Assembly: GCF_023156585.1 (NCBI RefSeq)
Contig: NZ_JALNMI010000004.1
Span: forward strand, 439,676 to 503,675
Reading direction: 5' to 3'
From: Subsaxibacter sp. CAU 1640
GTDB lineage: Bacteria; Bacteroidota; Bacteroidia; Flavobacteriales; Flavobacteriaceae
Length of the DNA stretch: 64,000 nt
Shown: in pieces, positions 25,961 through 35,123 of the stretch
Layout of the letters: each line of letters opens with the position of its first letter
Numbering within the stretch: position 1 is the stretch's first letter
The notes under the pieces: generated by a model
What the model was told of the DNA's origin: nothing
Seen by the model: the letters and a program-made list of their open reading frames with translations, nothing else
The model's database searches: none
Position numbers and translations under genes: made by a program

Positions 25961-27145
25961 TTGATTGAAATAGAAAAAATAAAATCGAAACTCGTTTTAA
26001 AATATTATTCGGATTTTCAACCAAGCCAATGGATTGAGTCAAATCTTCAAAGTGAAAAATCATTTTTCATTCAAAAAATTTTTAAAGTTAACAGAAATAT
26101 ATTACTCAAAAAGGTTGAGGGTGTTTTTGACGAACCCGAGTTTCATTTTGTTATCGGAGAGTTAATTGATGATTACTATAAAATTGATAAAGCTGTTTTT
26201 GGTTTAACTAATAACTTTTTCCTTCACAAAAAAATAGATTTGGGAGTTAAACATTTTTTTGTGAAATCAAAAATATCTCTTTTATCACAAATTGATAAAT
26301 ATTTCAATAAAGATGTTTTCATTGGTGGAAAAAATGAAGACAAACTTCCAATTGAAGAATTTGAAAACCTTATTAAGATTTTTCCTAATACGCACGAAAT
26401 AAGTCTTTACAGACAAGCCAAAGTAACGTCAGTTCTAAAAAATTATTTTGACAACATTCCAGATAAGGAAGAAGGATATAAATTGTATCTCAATAAAAAA
26501 GTACCTGTCTATCAAAGCAAATTAAGAAAAACGTTTAAAGACGCTGAAATTCTTAAATATGAAACCATATTGGAAAAATTGAAAAATATGCTATCCAATG
26601 AAGTAGATTATTCTGAACCTCAATGGCAAGAAGAAATTTTACAAATTATATTATTGCTGTTCCCTAAATACATTGCTGTTTTCAAGGAAGTAAGGTTTAA
26701 CGATGTTTACAACAACAAAATTCGACGTTTGGACTATGGACTTATTGATTTTATGGGAAATTTGGATTTAGTAGAGATTAAAATACCTTTTGACAAAAGT
26801 ATAGTATCTGTGAGTCCTTACAGAGAGAATCATATTCCAAATCGAGATTTATCGGGAACTATTATGCAGATTGAAAAATATATCTACTACTTAAACAAAA
26901 CTGGGCGAAAAGGAGAAAAACAACTAACTGAAAAATATAAAAAGGAATTGCCTAAAAATTTAGAGATTAAAATCACCAATCCAAATGGTATGATAATTAT
27001 GGGACGTGATATCAATCTCACAAAACAACAATTATCAGATTTTGAAATCATAAAACGTAAGTACAAAAACATAATTGACATATTTACATATGATGATTTA
27101 TTACGCAGATTGGAGATTATGGTTGTACAATTAAAAAAGATTTAA
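25961..27145 (+). CDS. sduA: Shedu-type defence nuclease (SduA, DUF4263)
   Basis: The protein has 394 residues and uses TTG 25961; an in-frame TAA lies just upstream. Residues about 1-215 are an unassigned N-terminal region. Residues about 220-385 match the DUF4263 nuclease: EPQWQEEILQIILLLFPKY, LDYGLIDF (Asp263), VEIKIP (Glu272-x-Lys274 of the PD-(D/E)xK core), a downstream Gln (MQIEKYIYYLN) and the closing IMGRD...IFTYDDLLRRLE. Single-gene Shedu systems restrict phages and plasmids in other bacteria. It stands 93 bp after the coupling-protein gene and 12 bp before two unknown genes. Confidence 0.82.
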   Translation: MIEIEKIKSKLVLKYYSDFQPSQWIESNLQSEKSFFIQKIFKVNRNILLKKVEGVFDEPEFHFVIGELIDDYYKIDKAVFGLTNNFFLHKKIDLGVKHFFVKSKISLLSQIDKYFNKDVFIGGKNEDKLPIEEFENLIKIFPNTHEISLYRQAKVTSVLKNYFDNIPDKEEGYKLYLNKKVPVYQSKLRKTFKDAEILKYETILEKLKNMLSNEVDYSEPQWQEEILQIILLLFPKYIAVFKEVRFNDVYNNKIRRLDYGLIDFMGNLDLVEIKIPFDKSIVSVSPYRENHIPNRDLSGTIMQIEKYIYYLNKTGRKGEKQLTEKYKKELPKNLEIKITNPNGMIIMGRDINLTKQQLSDFEIIKRKYKNIIDIFTYDDLLRRLEIMVVQLKKI

Positions 27146-27157
27146 AATATAAATTTA

Positions 27158-27874
27158 ATGAACAATCGCGTTAACAAAATAATTAAAGATGAATTTGAAG
27201 AAATCGACCAATGGATTGATACATTTTTCTCTTCAATTTATAAAATTTCTGAAAACGACTTCGAAAATCAAGACGTTAGAAATTTCTTCAATTCTGCAAC
27301 TGAATTACTTTTAAACGTATCAAAAAAAAGTAGAATTCGAGATAAATTCGTTCCTTACTATTACAAACCTTCGTTAACGTTAATTTGTTTACTGAAATCA
27401 GAAAAAACCGAATGTGAGTATAATTTAATGTACGACCGATATAACAATGAAATCGTTTTTAATACCGACCTCCGTAACTGGGAAAATATTAGAAATATCA
27501 AAGACTCATTTTGGACTGAATTATTAGATGCGGCAAATAAACACGATATACAATTTAGTTCCCATAGTGGACCGTTTTATGAAACGGACAAAACACCTGA
27601 ATTTAATGCAAATTATAAAAGTATTTTATTCAATTTAATGAGCGTTTATATAACCGCAATGTTAGAACCAGAAAAAGAAAGACAAAATATTAGCTTTGGA
27701 CAATTAGAAATTGTTTGGTCTATTTACGATAAGTGTATTGCTGATATGATGACGGAACTGGAAATTGCTTTCAAACTGTTTTATCGTTTTAATTATCTTC
27801 TATGGAAGTCCGAAGATGTAAGAAAGCAAAATAGAGAGAATCGACGTAAGAGAGAACTGCAAAAACGTAAATGA
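27158..27874 (+). CDS. Hypothetical protein in Shedu operon
   Basis: This 238-residue soluble, charged protein (MNNRVNKIIKDEFEEIDQWIDTFF to NRRKRELQKRK) starts 12 bp after sduA. It is mainly helical and has no Cys motif, signal or membrane segment; the C-terminus is strongly basic. I do not recognise a family. Its stop overlaps the next start by 4 bp (ATGA), so it is translationally coupled to the zinc-ribbon protein. A role in the Shedu unit is suggested by position only. Confidence 0.6.
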   Translation: MNNRVNKIIKDEFEEIDQWIDTFFSSIYKISENDFENQDVRNFFNSATELLLNVSKKSRIRDKFVPYYYKPSLTLICLLKSEKTECEYNLMYDRYNNEIVFNTDLRNWENIRNIKDSFWTELLDAANKHDIQFSSHSGPFYETDKTPEFNANYKSILFNLMSVYITAMLEPEKERQNISFGQLEIVWSIYDKCIADMMTELEIAFKLFYRFNYLLWKSEDVRKQNRENRRKRELQKRK

Positions 27875-28770
27875 TTTATTTAATGAAATATCCATATCTA
27901 AAAATCGATTTTAAAGAAAATATAGACGAAGGAACTATTGCTATTATATCAAGGTATTGGGAACTAAAAGATGGTGTCTTTATAAATTCTCCGACTGCAT
28001 TACGCTCCGAAATAAAAATTACACAACCAAAATTAAATTCCGTAGTAAAGGACAATTCTCAAACAGTTTTGTACATAGAAGATTGTGTTGAATGTGGAAA
28101 TCCAATAGGAATTGAGGTAACAACACAATCCACAGCAAAGAAGAAGCTCGAAAACACACGCTTCCAATGTTTGGATTGTCAAACTAAATTCAACCAAGAA
28201 AATAAAGAGATACCTGCTGAAAATAAAAAAATACATCGCTTGGAATATGCCATTAAGTATAGAATGTGGAACAAATTGACACGTGAAGAATTGGCAGTTC
28301 TGAATAAAATTATAGAAGTCGATAACTATAAGAATTTGAATAAAGAACTAATACAATCAAATCCTAATTATTATTGGTTAATTATTGAAAAGCTAAATAG
28401 ACTATCACTTATTGATGTACAAAGAGAAGATAACTACGTAAAAACAATCTATTTCTTACCAGAATTGGCAGTAGCTATGCAAATAAATCCAAGAAAAAAT
28501 ATTTCGGTGGAATCTAGCTTGAATTTTCATTTACCGAAAAGGTTTAACAACACAAAAAAAACCCAACCAGATTTCTCAAAAATAATCGAATTTGACAGCG
28601 ATATAATCATTAAGGCTGGGACAAGGTACTTTTGCAGCGTCTGGATAAATTCCGACGGTTCTATTAATTTTGGAATGAAACCAACTTCTGAATTGGATGT
28701 AAATAATAATGGAAATAAAGACTATGAGCCGAAACATATTGCAGAAATAATTAGAAAAATGCGGGATTGA
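27871..28770 (+). CDS. Hypothetical zinc-ribbon protein in Shedu operon
   Basis: This is a 299-residue protein whose ATG overlaps the previous stop (ATGA). Two CxxC pairs (Cys72/75 and Cys100/103) form a probable zinc ribbon. The middle part (about 115-200) resembles winged-helix folds (LTREELAVLNKIIE, WLIIEKLNRLSLIDVQ), and residues 215 onward are beta-rich. A second start is Met5. No family is recognised. The combination suggests nucleic-acid binding. Together with the preceding gene it may be an accessory or a separate system beside Shedu. Confidence 0.6.
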   Translation: MIYLMKYPYLKIDFKENIDEGTIAIISRYWELKDGVFINSPTALRSEIKITQPKLNSVVKDNSQTVLYIEDCVECGNPIGIEVTTQSTAKKKLENTRFQCLDCQTKFNQENKEIPAENKKIHRLEYAIKYRMWNKLTREELAVLNKIIEVDNYKNLNKELIQSNPNYYWLIIEKLNRLSLIDVQREDNYVKTIYFLPELAVAMQINPRKNISVESSLNFHLPKRFNNTKKTQPDFSKIIEFDSDIIIKAGTRYFCSVWINSDGSINFGMKPTSELDVNNNGNKDYEPKHIAEIIRKMRD

Positions 28771-28811
28771 TGGCTACTTCAAAAACTCATCGGTAGATAA
28801 AATGCATTCAA

Positions 28812-29486
28812 ATGAATTATAAATCAAATTTCTTTCCTTCCGAAAAGCACTTATTACAAATTAAAAAATGGCTTCCGATAGGCTTTAGCAATTGGTACTG
28901 CATTGCCAAAGCTTTTAGCCAAAAGAATCTAATCGTCTTTACAGAAAATGACTTTCCCATTGGCTTTTTAAGTTATGATATCGACGGGATTTTAGTTAAT
29001 ATAAAACTTTTTCAAATTAAACGAGACTACAGAAATAAGGGTTTTGGAAGGAAATTTGTAAATGAAATGTTGGAAGAATTCAAAAAAAACGGAATTCTTG
29101 TAGTTGAATTATATTGTGCACCCGAAGATTCACAGTTCTTTTGGGAAAAAATGGGCTTTATTTACTTTCCAGATTTAAAACTAAAAGACAAACGAATTAG
29201 AATGTATCTTCCTTTGGTTGAAACTTTTGAACCCAACAATCAAATAATATCAAATGATGTCATCCAACTATGGAATGACCATTCTGGTATCGCAGATAGA
29301 AAAAAGCCAACTTGGACTTGGAATGTAACCGAAGGGAAATTAGAGAAACCGATAATTCTGCCTATTAATGTCAAATGGCAAATTTGCATTAAGTCGAACA
29401 ACAAGATTATAGAAAAATCGACTGTTTGCAGATGTAGTCTCATGAAGAACAATTTCACAGATTTTTTAATCATTGAATCTGTATAA
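28812..29486 (+). CDS. GNAT-family N-acetyltransferase with C-terminal extension
   Basis: This is a 224-residue protein. Residues about 1-140 are a GNAT fold, with QIKRDYRNKGFGRKFVNEMLEEF (acetyl-CoA-binding motif A, R-x-x-G-x-G/A) near residues 72-94 and WEKMGF later. About 80 residues follow with no recognised fold. The gene starts 41 bp after the zinc-ribbon gene. The substrate is unknown. It could be a toxin-type acetyltransferase, a detoxification enzyme or an accessory of the defence islet. Confidence 0.7.
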   Translation: MNYKSNFFPSEKHLLQIKKWLPIGFSNWYCIAKAFSQKNLIVFTENDFPIGFLSYDIDGILVNIKLFQIKRDYRNKGFGRKFVNEMLEEFKKNGILVVELYCAPEDSQFFWEKMGFIYFPDLKLKDKRIRMYLPLVETFEPNNQIISNDVIQLWNDHSGIADRKKPTWTWNVTEGKLEKPIILPINVKWQICIKSNNKIIEKSTVCRCSLMKNNFTDFLIIESV

Positions 29487-29542
29487 TATAGAGTTAAGGC
29501 ATTAGATGCTTTAACTAATAAAGAAACTACTGGAGTTTTAAC

Positions 29543-29599
29543 ATGTCAAGTAAATAATGGAATAAACTTGACATTTATAGGATAATTTCCATATCTTTG
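29543..29599 (+). promoter_or_regulatory. abiE promoter with palindromic operator
   Basis: ATGTCAAGT (29543-29551) and ACTTGACAT (29566-29574) form a perfect 9-bp inverted repeat with a 14-bp spacer. The right arm contains TTG (29568-29570). After 21 bp comes TATCTTTG (29592-29599), a Bacteroidetes -7 element, and the AbiEi start follows at 29613. The repeat overlaps the -33 region, as expected for an autoregulated AbiEi antitoxin. Confidence 0.75.
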
Positions 29600-29612
29600 T
29601 GGTATAGATATT

Positions 29613-30338
29613 ATGAATATAACAACTGCTATAAGAACTAAAGTTACTCGTATGGACACAGGAGAAGTGTTTACATACGACACTCTTGATATACCACAAA
29701 GTGAACTAACTGCTGCTGCAAAAGCTTTAAGTAGAATGGTCAAAAAAGGGACTATCAAACGTTATAAAAATGGACTGTATTACAAACCAAAGTCAACTGT
29801 ATTTGGTGAAATAAAGCCAAGGGAAGATATTTTGCTTGAAAAATATCTTTTTGAGGATAACAAGCAAATTGCCTATGTTACGGGAATTCGATTATATAAT
29901 CAGTTGGGATTGACCTCACAAGTTTCCAATGTGATTAAAGTGGCGAGCAAGGATAAACAGATAAAAACCACCATTGGAAACACAAAGGTAAAACCTTCGA
30001 AAAGTTATGTTGAAGTCACTAAAAACAATGTACCCTTATTACAGATTTTAGATGTTATGAAAGATTTCAATTCAATTCCAGATTTTGACAAGAAACAGGG
30101 AATTTCATTCTTAAAAGATAAAATTGACGCTCTTTCCATTAATGACAAGAATAAAATGGTTTCATTCGCCAAGAAATATCCACCCAAGGTAAGGGCTTTG
30201 TTAGGTGCGCTATTGGAAAACCTATCTATGGTAGAATTGAGCAATTCCCTTAAAGACTCTATCAATTATTTAAGTTCGTACGAATTTGGTATCGGCAAAG
30301 ACTTATTGCCAACTATAAAAAACTGGAATATTGCCTAA
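29613..30338 (+). CDS. abiEi: AbiEi-family antitoxin (DUF6088-like)
   Basis: This is a 241-residue protein. The N-terminus (about 1-70) is a winged helix-turn-helix of the AbiEi type (FTYDTLDIPQSELTAAAKALSRMVKKGTIKRYKNGLYYKP), followed by the AbiEi_4-type middle domain (LFEDNKQIAYVTGIRLYNQLGLTSQ) and a helical end. It neutralises the AbiEii nucleotidyltransferase and represses its own promoter in type IV toxin-antitoxin/abortive infection systems. A matching palindrome lies upstream. Its stop shares one base with the AbiEii start (TAATG). Confidence 0.85.
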   Translation: MNITTAIRTKVTRMDTGEVFTYDTLDIPQSELTAAAKALSRMVKKGTIKRYKNGLYYKPKSTVFGEIKPREDILLEKYLFEDNKQIAYVTGIRLYNQLGLTSQVSNVIKVASKDKQIKTTIGNTKVKPSKSYVEVTKNNVPLLQILDVMKDFNSIPDFDKKQGISFLKDKIDALSINDKNKMVSFAKKYPPKVRALLGALLENLSMVELSNSLKDSINYLSSYEFGIGKDLLPTIKNWNIA

Positions 30339-31315
30339 TGAAACTACACAATTATAAAGAGGCTTTTGAAGGTGCCATTGTCGCTACTGCAGAACATCTT
30401 GGAATTTCAGAAATATATATTGAAAAGGATTATTGGGTGACCTATGCCCTAAAGCAAATCTTCACGGATAAAAACGCCAAAGATATCGCAGTTTTTAAAG
30501 GTGGTACTTCCCTATCCAAATGTTATAATATTATAGAGCGGTTTTCGGAAGATATAGATTTGGTGGTCATCCAAGATGAAGGAGAAACCGGAAATGCTCT
30601 AAAGAAGAAACTCAAAACGGTTACAGAGGCAGTTTCCGAACCTTTAAAATATGTTCCAGAACATCCATTGGAAAATAAGATGGGAAAGATTCGGAAACTC
30701 GTCTATGAATATGAAAAAGTAGGCGTAAAAGGTTCGTATGGCCAAATTCGTGACCAGATAGTTTTGGAAGTATCGAGTTTGGGAAATTCCCATCCTTCAA
30801 AAAAGGTCAAAATCCAAACAATGATTGTCAAATTCATTGCAGCCACTAACAACGTCGATTTAATTAGATTCTATGAATTAGAACCTTTTTATGTAACAGC
30901 GCTCTCCATAGAAAGGACGTTTTGTGAAAAAATCATTAGTCTTGTTCGGTTTTCCTATACGGAACATCCCATGGAGGACTTATCCAATAAAATCCGTCAT
31001 ACCTATGATTTGCACCAACTGTTGAAAGAGAAATCGATAAAGTCCTTTTTAGCTTCAACTGATTTTGAAACAATGCTCATTCAAGTTGGAAAAGATGACG
31101 ATAAGGCAATCCCAAATGATAAGGAATGGTTGTCCAAACATCCATCAGATTCGTTATTTTTTAGCGATACGGAGAAAGTCTGGGAAACGTTGAGCAAAAC
31201 TTATAGTGGTTCATTTGAAGAGTTGTTGACTGGAGAGTTGCCTGATGAAAAGGAGGTATTTCAATCTTTATTAACTATTAGAAAAAGATTGAAAAGTATA
31301 GACTGGAAAATTTAA
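30338..31315 (+). CDS. abiEii: AbiEii-family nucleotidyltransferase toxin
   Basis: This 325-residue protein has the nucleotidyltransferase core KGGTSLSK (Gly55-Gly56-Thr57-Ser58) and SEDIDLVV (Asp72, Asp74), the hallmarks of AbiEii/AbiGii toxins, which modify tRNA 3' ends with nucleotides. A later ERTFCEKIISLVRFSY segment is also family-typical. It is coupled to AbiEi by a TAATG overlap, so toxin is made only with antitoxin. It may provide phage defence and ICE maintenance. Confidence 0.9.
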   Translation: MKLHNYKEAFEGAIVATAEHLGISEIYIEKDYWVTYALKQIFTDKNAKDIAVFKGGTSLSKCYNIIERFSEDIDLVVIQDEGETGNALKKKLKTVTEAVSEPLKYVPEHPLENKMGKIRKLVYEYEKVGVKGSYGQIRDQIVLEVSSLGNSHPSKKVKIQTMIVKFIAATNNVDLIRFYELEPFYVTALSIERTFCEKIISLVRFSYTEHPMEDLSNKIRHTYDLHQLLKEKSIKSFLASTDFETMLIQVGKDDDKAIPNDKEWLSKHPSDSLFFSDTEKVWETLSKTYSGSFEELLTGELPDEKEVFQSLLTIRKRLKSIDWKI

Positions 31316-31356
31316 TTTTCATCAATCGAAAAGTACTAACATAAATTGATAAACCG

Positions 31357-34300
31357 TTGAATATTAATAAACTTCATATCTTCTCAAAAAATACAGATGC
31401 AACGGCATCATTAAGAGGGTATCACTATCAGATTCTAAAAACCGTCAAAACTTGGATTGAAAATTACAGCCTTGATATTGATGACCATATTTATTGCGAT
31501 TTTGAAGAAGATATTTTTCAATTGAACGAACATTCAAAAACTGCAAAATTTCGGCAAATAAAATTGTATTCCAGAAACTTTTCTTTTAGTAGTGAAGAAA
31601 TACAGAAATGTATTGCACATTTTTTTATGCTTCACGTAAAAACAGATTATAAATCTCTGGAAAAGGAGTTTGTTTTTGAAGCGAATACGTCGGTTGCACA
31701 GAATCGTGAAGGGAACGATGCAGAACTGCTTCGAAATTGGAACAAGCATCAAGATAATTTAAGTGAGGATTTGGCTCACGAATGTGCCCTCAAAGTAAAG
31801 GAAATAGTTTCGGAATACATCGAAAAGCAGGCAAAAGCCATAGATGAAGATGGTAAGGACGCTTTTGTGCAAGAAGCATTATCAATTTTCAAATCTTTGG
31901 AAGAATCTGATTGGGTCGATTTTATAAAACAAATAAAATGGGAATTCAAAGATGTAAAGGCGGATGATGAATTTATTCAATTAAGAGGATCTATTGAAGA
32001 ATTAATATTGGAATTACCATTTCATATAGACAAGGAAAATCTACCTTCTATATTTGGAGAACTTCACACATTCGTTTGGGATAAGGCTACCCAATCAGAT
32101 ATCGCAGATAAAAAGCTCACAACTGAAGAATTGAATCAACTTCTGTTGAAGTCATCAAATGAAGCGGACAAGTGGTATTGGGAAGTATATAATAGATGGA
32201 AGGATGTTGATGATATAGAACGTGTGGTTATTGGAGAATTTTACGAAGCAATTGACGGAACACGACATTGCAGAATAACCAAACATTTTAGCAAGCATAA
32301 AGAACAATGGCTTAAAATAATGGAACTCTATATTGCTAAAGAGGAAATAGATGATGATGTGAAAAGGGCAGCAGTATATGAGTATTTGTGGCTTCTTTTC
32401 CGACCTCTTAATATCCGTGAAATTCCAGAGGGAAATTTGAAGGGCAAAGAGGATTATTTCAGGTTTTATTTTAAGGATTTTGATTCGTTTAAAACAGGTA
32501 AGGAATTGGAAGATGCTCAAAGCTTAATGAACATCGCTGTTGCGGCAGGTTATATGGACAAAACCAATCTCAAAGGGCCAGAAGTGCAGGTTTGGTTCGA
32601 TAAAATGCGTGACACACTTAATTCCAAAATTGAAAAGGAACAAAATCCCAATGAGCTATGCTACTTGCTTGAAAATCTTGGAACTCATTATCTGTTTCTC
32701 AATTCGAACAGAGAAACGCAGGATAAAAAGGTTCAAGAAGTTTTGGAGCCGTTGGAAAAAATTCTGGAAAATATAGAAAAAGCCGAATATTACAATGTTT
32801 CTCAATTAAGTAGCAGACTGACGGATTATGTAGAGCTTCTTATGGAAACTGACGCGGAAGGAAATTCTGGTTTAATTGATGCTGTTATCGAGTTTACAGA
32901 AAAATTAAATCCAATTGTAGAAATTAGAAGCGGTAAGTTCAGGTCTGCAAAAAACGATTTGGAACGAGGAATTAAATACTTAAATAGTGACATCCCAAAG
33001 CTATCATTAAAAGCGCTGGATTCATTTCATAAAGCCAAGAATAAATTTAATAATCAAGAAAGTTTTGAGGGTTACGTTTTAGCACTTATTAATATAGCAC
33101 AGCTTTATTCGGGAATAGGAATGAATTTAGCTGCTAAATATTATGCTCTAGGTGCTGCTTGGGTAAGCATTCACAAAGGAGATAGAAAGTTGCTTAAAAG
33201 AATTGCAGATGCGTTTGGTATTGTGTTCTACACTGATTTTAAACAGGGTTCTTGGATGAATGCCATTGTTTCTTTTACAAATTATATGAGTGCAAGAAAT
33301 GAGTTTAAAGGAACACCTTTGAATCCAGAGTTGGAAGAAATGCCTTTTAAAATAATGGCTGACTTGGCATTGATATTCCACGTGTCACCTAAAATAGCGC
33401 CTGGATTAAAGGTTATGGTGGAGCATCAAATAAATGATTTAGGAGTGTTGGGCGAGGAATTTATAAGGCCATCATTACAAATATTTGAAGAAAGCCATCC
33501 AACCTATCAAACATTAATACCAGTTATTGAACAAGAATTAACGGATGTTCCACTTAACGATTTAGGGAAAACAAGAAAGGTTAGCTTTAATGCACTTGGA
33601 ATTGAATGGACAATATCTTTCGACAATACCTATGAAATGATACCACAGTCAGAAGAGTTTTGTGGAATAGCGCAAATACTTTTGGCAGAGATTGCATTGT
33701 CAAAGTATGATTTTCATTTAATTCGAGGGAAAGTGGAAATACAACTTGAAATTTCACAAAATTTTAAAGGCCCTGCCCAAGAGCCATCCAACGAATCGAT
33801 TATTTGGAAAGCTTGGGTAAGACAATTGGATAGCCAGGATTCTACGGAAATTAACCTCAATACCTCAAGTTGCGCCACAGCTATAAGAAGGATTGTTAGC
33901 AATTTAAGCTTATTGCCTTTTGATGAGTTTGACAAACTTTTTGACTCTCTTTATAAAGAATCGGATTTGGCTGGAAAGACACAAATTCAGGGGCTCTATC
34001 AAAGAATGTATCGCTACGTTTTCAAAAAACCGAATTTTGATGCTTTGCAACGCAATAATTTTGAAGCAGTATCCATCCCAAATATCGATTTGCCTAAAAC
34101 CAATAAGGTTATGGAATGGGAAAATAAATTAAGTTCTCTTTACAGCCAAGAGGTGTCATTAAAGCAAATTGATTACAGATTTGATAGCTTAAATAAGAAT
34201 ATTTATTTAACAATTGGAGAACTTGTTGAGGATCCGGAATTTGTAATACTTTTAAAATCACTTCGAAACGAAGGATGGCAGGATTGGCATATCTTTTTAG

Positions 34301-34629
34301 CAATTAATAATTTTATCCTTACGCAAAAAACACAATTTAAATTGCGAGAAATATCAAATCCGACACAAGAAGATTTTAACAGAATATATTTTGAAATCAA
34401 AGAAATGGATGAAGCAAATTTTAAGGCAGAGTTTCCAGTCATAGCATTTCAAAGTTTGGAATTTCAATTCACACTGAAAAACACAATGATTTTAATACTT
34501 GAATCTTTTGGTTTGGCAAATCCATCCAAATACCCAAATTTTGAAGCGATAAGGGAATTTCTGGATGTAAGGTTTAATATGGCAAAAGATGGTTCGGGAG
34601 ATAAAAACCCATTTAAGGATATTAAGTAA
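31357..34629 (+). CDS. Large DUF4297/Cap4-like nuclease protein
   Basis: This is a 1090-residue soluble protein starting at TTG 31357 (an in-frame stop lies at 31342-31344). Residues about 12-215 carry a dsDNA-nuclease-type domain: SLRGYHYQILKTVKTW, CDFEEDIF (Glu50, Glu51, Asp52) and FRQIKL (Gln67-x-Lys69), which is the Cap4/DUF4297 PD-(D/E)xK layout. The remainder of about 870 residues is helical, partly repeat-like, with no recognised domain; it could sense invaders. It lies 41 bp after AbiEii and its stop overlaps the GNAT start (TAATG). A role in anti-phage or anti-plasmid defence is likely. Confidence 0.65.
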   Translation: MNINKLHIFSKNTDATASLRGYHYQILKTVKTWIENYSLDIDDHIYCDFEEDIFQLNEHSKTAKFRQIKLYSRNFSFSSEEIQKCIAHFFMLHVKTDYKSLEKEFVFEANTSVAQNREGNDAELLRNWNKHQDNLSEDLAHECALKVKEIVSEYIEKQAKAIDEDGKDAFVQEALSIFKSLEESDWVDFIKQIKWEFKDVKADDEFIQLRGSIEELILELPFHIDKENLPSIFGELHTFVWDKATQSDIADKKLTTEELNQLLLKSSNEADKWYWEVYNRWKDVDDIERVVIGEFYEAIDGTRHCRITKHFSKHKEQWLKIMELYIAKEEIDDDVKRAAVYEYLWLLFRPLNIREIPEGNLKGKEDYFRFYFKDFDSFKTGKELEDAQSLMNIAVAAGYMDKTNLKGPEVQVWFDKMRDTLNSKIEKEQNPNELCYLLENLGTHYLFLNSNRETQDKKVQEVLEPLEKILENIEKAEYYNVSQLSSRLTDYVELLMETDAEGNSGLIDAVIEFTEKLNPIVEIRSGKFRSAKNDLERGIKYLNSDIPKLSLKALDSFHKAKNKFNNQESFEGYVLALINIAQLYSGIGMNLAAKYYALGAAWVSIHKGDRKLLKRIADAFGIVFYTDFKQGSWMNAIVSFTNYMSARNEFKGTPLNPELEEMPFKIMADLALIFHVSPKIAPGLKVMVEHQINDLGVLGEEFIRPSLQIFEESHPTYQTLIPVIEQELTDVPLNDLGKTRKVSFNALGIEWTISFDNTYEMIPQSEEFCGIAQILLAEIALSKYDFHLIRGKVEIQLEISQNFKGPAQEPSNESIIWKAWVRQLDSQDSTEINLNTSSCATAIRRIVSNLSLLPFDEFDKLFDSLYKESDLAGKTQIQGLYQRMYRYVFKKPNFDALQRNNFEAVSIPNIDLPKTNKVMEWENKLSSLYSQEVSLKQIDYRFDSLNKNIYLTIGELVEDPEFVILLKSLRNEGWQDWHIFLAINNFILTQKTQFKLREISNPTQEDFNRIYFEIKEMDEANFKAEFPVIAFQSLEFQFTLKNTMILILESFGLANPSKYPNFEAIREFLDVRFNMAKDGSGDKNPFKDIK

Positions 34630-35123
34630 TGAAAATTGAATATCTTGTAAAATCCTCTAAAGATTTAACCAAAGAGGAAATCAGACAGTTTAGAGTTCTC
34701 TTGGACAAACAGGGACAAGTAGATTCTTCAGAAGGAAAGGCTGAACGATGCTTCAAAATTTGTTTAGTTAAATTAGACGGAAATGCTATAGGTATTGGCG
34801 CTTTAAAGCAAGTGTATAAAACCCCGTTTGATTACGCCAAAATCCCTGAAATCAAAGAAAATTACAATTATGAGTTAGGATATCTATTTGTTGATAAAGA
34901 CAATATCAAAGCTAATTTTCAAGGATTGGGAATAGGAAAATACATTACGAAGTTACTATTAAATGAAATTAAAAACGAAAATGTATTTGCCACAACAGAA
35001 TTGAACGAAAAAAATTCAATGTATCACATTTTAAAAAGCTTCAATTTTGAAAGTATTGGTAATACATACAAAGGACAAAAGACCAATAAAACCATATGTT
35101 TGATGGTTTCAGATAATATTTAA
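34629..35123 (+). CDS. GNAT-family N-acetyltransferase coupled to the large nuclease
   Basis: This is a 164-residue protein. KIEYLVKSSKDLTKEEIRQFRVLLDKQGQV opens a GNAT fold, with NYELGYLFVDKDNIKANFQGLGIGKYITKLLL as the acetyl-CoA site. Its ATG overlaps the stop of the DUF4297 gene by one base, which points to translational coupling and a joint function. It is convergent with the lipoprotein gene at the end of the tra operon (4-bp overlap of ends). The substrate is unknown; it may be a toxin or a regulator of the nuclease. Confidence 0.75.
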   Translation: MKIEYLVKSSKDLTKEEIRQFRVLLDKQGQVDSSEGKAERCFKICLVKLDGNAIGIGALKQVYKTPFDYAKIPEIKENYNYELGYLFVDKDNIKANFQGLGIGKYITKLLLNEIKNENVFATTELNEKNSMYHILKSFNFESIGNTYKGQKTNKTICLMVSDNI

